The translations under genes were made by a program, and so were the position numbers. The notes beneath the pieces were generated by a model, which had not been told where the DNA came from, did not search any database, and saw only the letters and a list, made by a program, of their open reading frames with translations. DNA of 64,000 nt from Aerobium sp039839275 (GTDB taxonomy: Bacteria; Pseudomonadota; Alphaproteobacteria; Rhizobiales; Rhizobiaceae): NCBI RefSeq assembly GCF_039839275.1, contig NZ_JBDOQP010000002.1:496001-560000 (forward strand), written 5' to 3'. Positions within the stretch are counted from its first letter, which is position 1. Every line of letters begins with the position of its first letter. Shown piece after piece: positions 60,206-64,000 of this stretch.

Positions 60206-60250
60206 GGAGCAGAAAGGCGCAACGCGCCGCAAACTGGAGGAGAATGGAAC

Positions 60251-61441
60251 ATGCGTAAATCAGGATTGCTTGCCGCAATGGCAGGCCTGCTCATGGCAGG
60301 CACCGCCCATGCGACCGACGTCAAGATCGGCGTCATGAACGACCGCTCCGGCATCTATGCCGACATCGGCGGCGAAGGCTCGGTCATCGCAGCGCGCATG
60401 GCGGTCGAGGATTTCGATGCCGAATCGAAGGGTGTCAATGTCGAGATCGTCTCGGCGGACCACCAGAACAAGCCGGATGTGGGCTCCAACATCGCCCGCC
60501 AGTGGTATGATACCGAAAACGTCGACGTGATCGCCGACGTGCCGACATCGTCGGTGGCGCTCGCCGTCAACGAGATCACCCGCGAGAAAAACAAGATCTT
60601 CCTCAATTCGGGTGCGGCGACGTCGGACCTCACGGGCTCGGCCTGCTCGCCGAACACCGTTCACTGGACCTACGACACCTGGCAGCTCGCCAACGGCACC
60701 GGTGGCGCGATGGTCGCGAATGGCGGCAAGACCTGGTACTTCCTTACCGCCGACTATGCATTCGGCCATGCGCTCGAGCGCGACACCTCCGCGGTGGTGA
60801 CGGCGGCCGGCGGCGAAGTGATCGGCTCGGTCAAGACCCCGTTCCCCGGCACCGACTTCTCGTCCTTCCTGCTCCAGGCGCAGGCATCTGGTGCGCAGGT
60901 TATCGGCCTTGCGAACGCTGGTGGCGACACCGTCAACTCGATGAAGCAGGCGTCGGAATTCGGCATCACGCAGGGCGGACAGGCGATCGCCGGGCTTCTC
61001 GTCTTCATCAACGACGTGCACTCGCTCGGTCTCGAAGTCGCCCAGGGTCTGGTGCTCACCGAGAGCTTCTACTGGGACATGAACGAAGGCACCCGTGAGT
61101 GGTCGGCCCGCTTCGAGGAGCAGACCGGCAACAAGCCTTCGATGATCCAGGCGGGCGTCTATGCCGCCGTGTTGCACTACCTCAAGGCCGTCGAGGCCGT
61201 CGGCGACAAGGACCCCGAGAAGGTCATGGCCAAGATGAAGGAGATGCCGACCGATGATCCGCTGTTCGGCCAGGGCGTGGTGCGCCAGGACGGACGCAAG
61301 ACCCACGATTCCTACCTCTTCCGGGTCAAGACGCCGGATCAGTCGACGGGCGAATGGGATCTCTACGAGACCGTCGCCACCATCCCTGCGGCGGAAGCCT
61401 TCCGTCCGCTGGAAGACGGCGGCTGCTCACTGGTGCAGTAA
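60251..61441 (+). CDS. livK: Branched-chain-type ABC substrate-binding protein (LivK family), second system
   Basis: This is a 396-aa protein with a Sec signal (MRKSGLLAAMAGLLMAGTAHA, cut near 21, before TDVKIGV). The type-I binding protein start VKIGVMNDRSGIYADIGGEG, ADVPTSSVALAVNEI, FLTADYAFGHALERD and GQGVVRQDGRKTHD are typical of the subgroup that binds aromatic or other non-branched-chain ligands. GGAGGAG lies upstream. A 12-bp hairpin follows its stop and precedes livH, probably favouring higher binding-protein levels. Confidence 0.93.
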   Translation: MRKSGLLAAMAGLLMAGTAHATDVKIGVMNDRSGIYADIGGEGSVIAARMAVEDFDAESKGVNVEIVSADHQNKPDVGSNIARQWYDTENVDVIADVPTSSVALAVNEITREKNKIFLNSGAATSDLTGSACSPNTVHWTYDTWQLANGTGGAMVANGGKTWYFLTADYAFGHALERDTSAVVTAAGGEVIGSVKTPFPGTDFSSFLLQAQASGAQVIGLANAGGDTVNSMKQASEFGITQGGQAIAGLLVFINDVHSLGLEVAQGLVLTESFYWDMNEGTREWSARFEEQTGNKPSMIQAGVYAAVLHYLKAVEAVGDKDPEKVMAKMKEMPTDDPLFGQGVVRQDGRKTHDSYLFRVKTPDQSTGEWDLYETVATIPAAEAFRPLEDGGCSLVQ

Positions 61442-61454
61442 GGTCGCGGCACGC

Positions 61455-61481
61455 GGAGGCGCGCGGTTGCCGCGCGCCTCC
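61455..61481 (+). other. GC-rich hairpin between livK and livH
   Basis: A perfect 12-bp stem (61455-61466 with 61470-61481) with a TTG loop and no T-tract. It is the kind of structure that protects the upstream mRNA segment from 3' decay after a binding-protein gene. Confidence 0.7.
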
Positions 61482-61511
61482 CGGCCGGCCATGCAATAGC
61501 AGGACCCCTCG

Positions 61512-62399
61512 ATGTTCGAACTTATCGGCATTCCTCCCCAGGCACTGTTCGGCCAGTTGCTGCTCGGCCTGATCAACGGCTCGTTCTACGCGATCCTCTC
61601 GCTGGGGCTGGCTGTTATCTTCGGCTTGCTCAACATCATCAATTTCACCCATGGCGCGCAGTACATGCTCGGCGCCTTCGTGACCTGGATGCTGCTGAAC
61701 TATTTCGGCATTCCCTACTGGTGGTCGCTGCTTATCGCGCCGATCGTGGTCGGCTTCACCGGCATCATCCTCGAGCGGCTCTTGATCCGGCGGCTCTATC
61801 ACCTCGACCATCTCTACGGCCTGCTGCTGACCTTCGGTCTCGCCTTGATCACAACCGGCGTCTTCAAGCAGATCTACGGCGTCTCCGGCCTGCCCTACCA
61901 GGCGCCGGCGCTGCTGCAGGGAGGCAACAATCTCGGCTTCATGTACCTGCCGAATTCGCGCGCCTGGGTCATCATCGCCTCGGCCATCGTCTGCCTTGCG
62001 ACCTGGTTCGTCATCGAGAAGACCAAGCTCGGCTCCTATCTGCGCGCGGCGACGGAGAACCCGACGCTTGTCGGCGCCTTCGGTATCAACGTGCCGCTGA
62101 TGATCACGCTCACCTACGGCTTCGGCGTCGCGCTGGCCGGGTTCGCCGGCGTGCTGGCCGCGCCGATCTACGCAATCAATCCGGTGATGGGCGAGAACCT
62201 GATCATCGTCGTCTTCGCCGTGGTGGTGATCGGCGGCATGGGCTCTATTCTCGGCTCCATCGTCACCGGCTTCGGGCTGGGGCTTATCGAGGGGCTGACG
62301 CGCGTCTTCTATCCGGAAGGCTCGGCGGTGGTCATCTTCGTCATCATGGCGCTCGTGCTGCTGGTGAAGCCGGCCGGGCTCTTCGGGAGGACCGCGTGA
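61512..62399 (+). CDS. livH: Branched-chain-type ABC permease LivH, second system
   Basis: This is a 295-aa permease with LLLGLINGSFYAILSLGLAV, the classic FGLLNIINFTHGAQYMLGAF, the coupling loop LGSYLRAATENPTLVGAFGIN and VVIGGMGSILGSIV. It forms the channel with LivM, whose ATG overlaps its stop codon by one base. Confidence 0.95.
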   Translation: MFELIGIPPQALFGQLLLGLINGSFYAILSLGLAVIFGLLNIINFTHGAQYMLGAFVTWMLLNYFGIPYWWSLLIAPIVVGFTGIILERLLIRRLYHLDHLYGLLLTFGLALITTGVFKQIYGVSGLPYQAPALLQGGNNLGFMYLPNSRAWVIIASAIVCLATWFVIEKTKLGSYLRAATENPTLVGAFGINVPLMITLTYGFGVALAGFAGVLAAPIYAINPVMGENLIIVVFAVVVIGGMGSILGSIVTGFGLGLIEGLTRVFYPEGSAVVIFVIMALVLLVKPAGLFGRTA

Positions 62400-63388
62400 T
62401 GGTCGCCACGACTCAGACTGAAATCGCCTCGCCCGGCGTGCCCGCGACCCACTCCGCGCTGGGCATGCCGTGGCATCACATGGCGATTTTCGCCGGCCTT
62501 CTCGTGCTGCTCGTCGCGGCGCCGTTCTTCCTCTACCCGATCTTCGTGATGAAGATCCTGTGCTTCGCGCTGTTTGCCTGCGCCTTCAACCTGCTGCTCG
62601 GCTATGGCGGGCTGCTGTCTTTCGGCCACGCCGCCTATTTCGGCATGGCGAGCTATGTCTCCGCCCATGCGGCAAAAGTCTGGGGCCTGACGCCGGAACT
62701 GGCGATCATATCCGGCACGCTCGTGGCGGCCCTTCTGGGGCTTGCCATCGGGGCGCTGGCGATCCGCCGCCAGGGCATCTATTTCGCCATGGTGACGCTG
62801 GCCTTTGCCCAGATGGTCTATTTCTTCTCGCTGCAGGCGAGCTTCACCGGCGGCGAGGATGGCATCCAGGCGGTGCCGCGCGGCATGCTGTTCGGCCTCA
62901 TCGACCTGCGTTCGTCCGAGGCGCTGTATTTCCTCGTGCTGGCGATCTTCTTCGTCGGCATATTGCTGATCTACCGCGTCATCCACTCGCCCTTCGGGCA
63001 GGTGCTCAAGGCGATCCGCGAGAACGAACCGCGTGCGATCTCGCTCGGCTACCGCGTCAACCGCTACAAGCTCATGGTGTTTGTGCTGTCGGCGATGCTC
63101 GCCGGACTCGCCGGCGCCACCAAGGCGATCGTCTTCCAGCTCGCCTCGCTCACCGACGTCTACTGGACGATGTCGGGCGAGGTCGTGCTGATGACGCTGA
63201 TCGGCGGCATGGGAACGGTGTTCGGCCCGATCATCGGTGCCGCCGTCATCGTCACGATGCAGAACTACCTGGCCACCTTCGGAGCGTGGGTCACGATCAT
63301 CCAGGGTGCGATCTTCGTCATCACGGTGATGCTGTTCCGCGAAGGCATCATCGGCGTGATCGCCAAATGGATCAGGAAGCCGCTATAG
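62399..63388 (+). CDS. livM: Branched-chain-type ABC permease LivM, second system
   Basis: The ATG at 62399 gives 329 aa. It has LLLGYGGLLSFGHAAYFGMAS (GLLSFGHAAYFG motif), AIRRQGIYFAMVTLAFAQMV, the coupling loop VLKAIRENEPRAISLGYRVN and LIGGMGTVFGPIIGA. It is the last gene of the operon and overlaps the convergent MATE gene by six bases at the 3' ends, with no space for a separate terminator. Confidence 0.95.
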   Translation: MVATTQTEIASPGVPATHSALGMPWHHMAIFAGLLVLLVAAPFFLYPIFVMKILCFALFACAFNLLLGYGGLLSFGHAAYFGMASYVSAHAAKVWGLTPELAIISGTLVAALLGLAIGALAIRRQGIYFAMVTLAFAQMVYFFSLQASFTGGEDGIQAVPRGMLFGLIDLRSSEALYFLVLAIFFVGILLIYRVIHSPFGQVLKAIRENEPRAISLGYRVNRYKLMVFVLSAMLAGLAGATKAIVFQLASLTDVYWTMSGEVVLMTLIGGMGTVFGPIIGAAVIVTMQNYLATFGAWVTIIQGAIFVITVMLFREGIIGVIAKWIRKPL

Positions 63389-64000
63389 CAGTCCTTCCCG
63401 CGCGGCGGCCCTCACCAGGTCGCCGCGTGGAGCCGGCATCTTCCTGACCATCAGCCGCTCGCGGCTCAGCCAGCGGCTGATCAGCAGGACGGCGACCACG
63501 GCGAGGCCCGCCGACAGGCCGATCCATATTCCCACACCGTTCATCCCAACCTTGAAGGCCAGGAACGCGCCCAGCGGCAGGCCGACGCCCCAGTAGCCGA
63601 GCGCCGCGTAGAGCATCGGCACGGTCGTGTCCTGAAGCCCGCGCAGCATGCCACCGCCCACGGCCTGTGCTCCATCGACGATCTGGAACAGCGCGGCCAG
63701 TGCGAGGAAGGTCACGGCGAGCTCGATCACCGGCGCGTTGACGGGATCGGACAGGTCGATGAAGGCTGTGATCAGCAGATGCGGAGCCAGCAGCATCAGC
63801 AGCGCCATCAGCGCCATGAAGCCGACGCCCATGCAGAATGCCGTCCAGCCCGCGCGGCTGACGCCATCCCTGTCGCCTGCCCCGAACGCGCGCCCCACAC
63901 GCACGGTTGCCGCCTGGCCGATCCCCATCGGGACCATGAAGGAGATCGACGCCACCTGGATCGCGATCGCGTGTGCGGCCAGCGACACGGCATCGATCAA
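63383..64000 (-). CDS. MATE-family (NorM-like) efflux transporter, C-terminal part (runs off window)
   Basis: The reverse strand is open from the window edge to a stop at 63383, giving 205 residues of the C-terminal half of a MATE transporter. It contains AVSLAAHAIAIQVASISFMVPMGIGQAATVRVG with the family's repeat-2 helix, split here as AAHAIAIQVASISFM and PMGIGQAATVRVGRAFGAGD, then FQIVDGAQAVGGGMLRGLQD and five or six further helices. The 5' part lies beyond 64000, so the first internal Met is not necessarily the start. It exports cationic drugs or metabolites with Na or H. Confidence 0.92.
   Translation of the reverse strand: MIDAVSLAAHAIAIQVASISFMVPMGIGQAATVRVGRAFGAGDRDGVSRAGWTAFCMGVGFMALMALLMLLAPHLLITAFIDLSDPVNAPVIELAVTFLALAALFQIVDGAQAVGGGMLRGLQDTTVPMLYAALGYWGVGLPLGAFLAFKVGMNGVGIWIGLSAGLAVVAVLLISRWLSRERLMVRKMPAPRGDLVRAAAREGLL

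Noticed and set aside
1..64000. tRNA, rRNA, riboswitch or prophage features
   Set aside because: I looked for cloverleaf-like segments, conserved riboswitch cores, integrases and transposases and found none that I could support by eye.

Overview
The window reads as chromosomal DNA of a high-GC alphaproteobacterium, most likely a rhizobial-type Hyphomicrobiales member (Mesorhizobium/Phyllobacteriaceae-like). This is inferred from the density of ABC and TRAP importers, the soluble NAD-linked formate dehydrogenase operon with a delta subunit, the D-xylonate-dehydratase-type IlvD/Edd enzyme, and a family of about 168-bp intergenic palindromes. I see no phage, transposase, CRISPR array, rRNA or tRNA.

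Layout. 1-5.6 kb: partial GlxA-type regulator, folD, a Wzz/GumC-like chain-length protein with a long Pro/Gln/Tyr tail, proC, and a HAMP-containing membrane protein without a chemotaxis output domain. 5.7-8.7 kb: a TRAP importer (Q, M, P). 8.8-13.7 kb: an RND efflux pair with a divergent TetR gene and a palindromic operator in the shared promoter. 14-19.9 kb: a peptide/nickel-class ABC importer with both ATPases fused, then a DUF924 gene. 20-24.9 kb: a FadD with a 190-residue Lys/Ala/Pro tail, palindrome A, a HAD phosphatase and pgi. 25.1-30.2 kb: a MocR regulator, an unknown small protein, a xylonate-type dehydratase, and coxG coupled to an AadA-like nucleotidyltransferase. 30.2-33 kb: paaG-like, a cysteine-free Mrp ATPase and an FMN reductase.

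33-40.9 kb: a LysR gene and the formate dehydrogenase operon fdsG-fdsB-[palindrome B]-fdsA-fdhD-fdsD, then a small His-rich four-helix membrane protein. 41-48.3 kb (minus strand): a branched-chain-type ABC importer, livK-livH-livM-[palindrome C]-livG-livF, ending in an aldehyde dehydrogenase. Its LivF carries a 360-residue tail with a tandemly repeated helix motif and a poly-Lys end, the most unusual protein in the window.

48.6-58.4 kb (minus strand): a ten-gene run starting with a TetR regulator and continuing through a TRAP importer (P, Q, M), a cyclase-family hydrolase, an SMP-30 lactonase, a beta-keto acid cleavage enzyme, an acetylpolyamine-amidohydrolase-like deacetylase, a D-arginine-dehydrogenase-like flavoenzyme and a BASS-family symporter. 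Divergently, 58.7-63.4 kb holds a second complete Liv importer (G, F, K, H, M). The two units share a control region with repeated TTGGTC/GACCAA half-sites and look like one catabolic divergon for an unknown substrate, possibly an N-acylated amine or amino acid. A partial MATE exporter ends the window.
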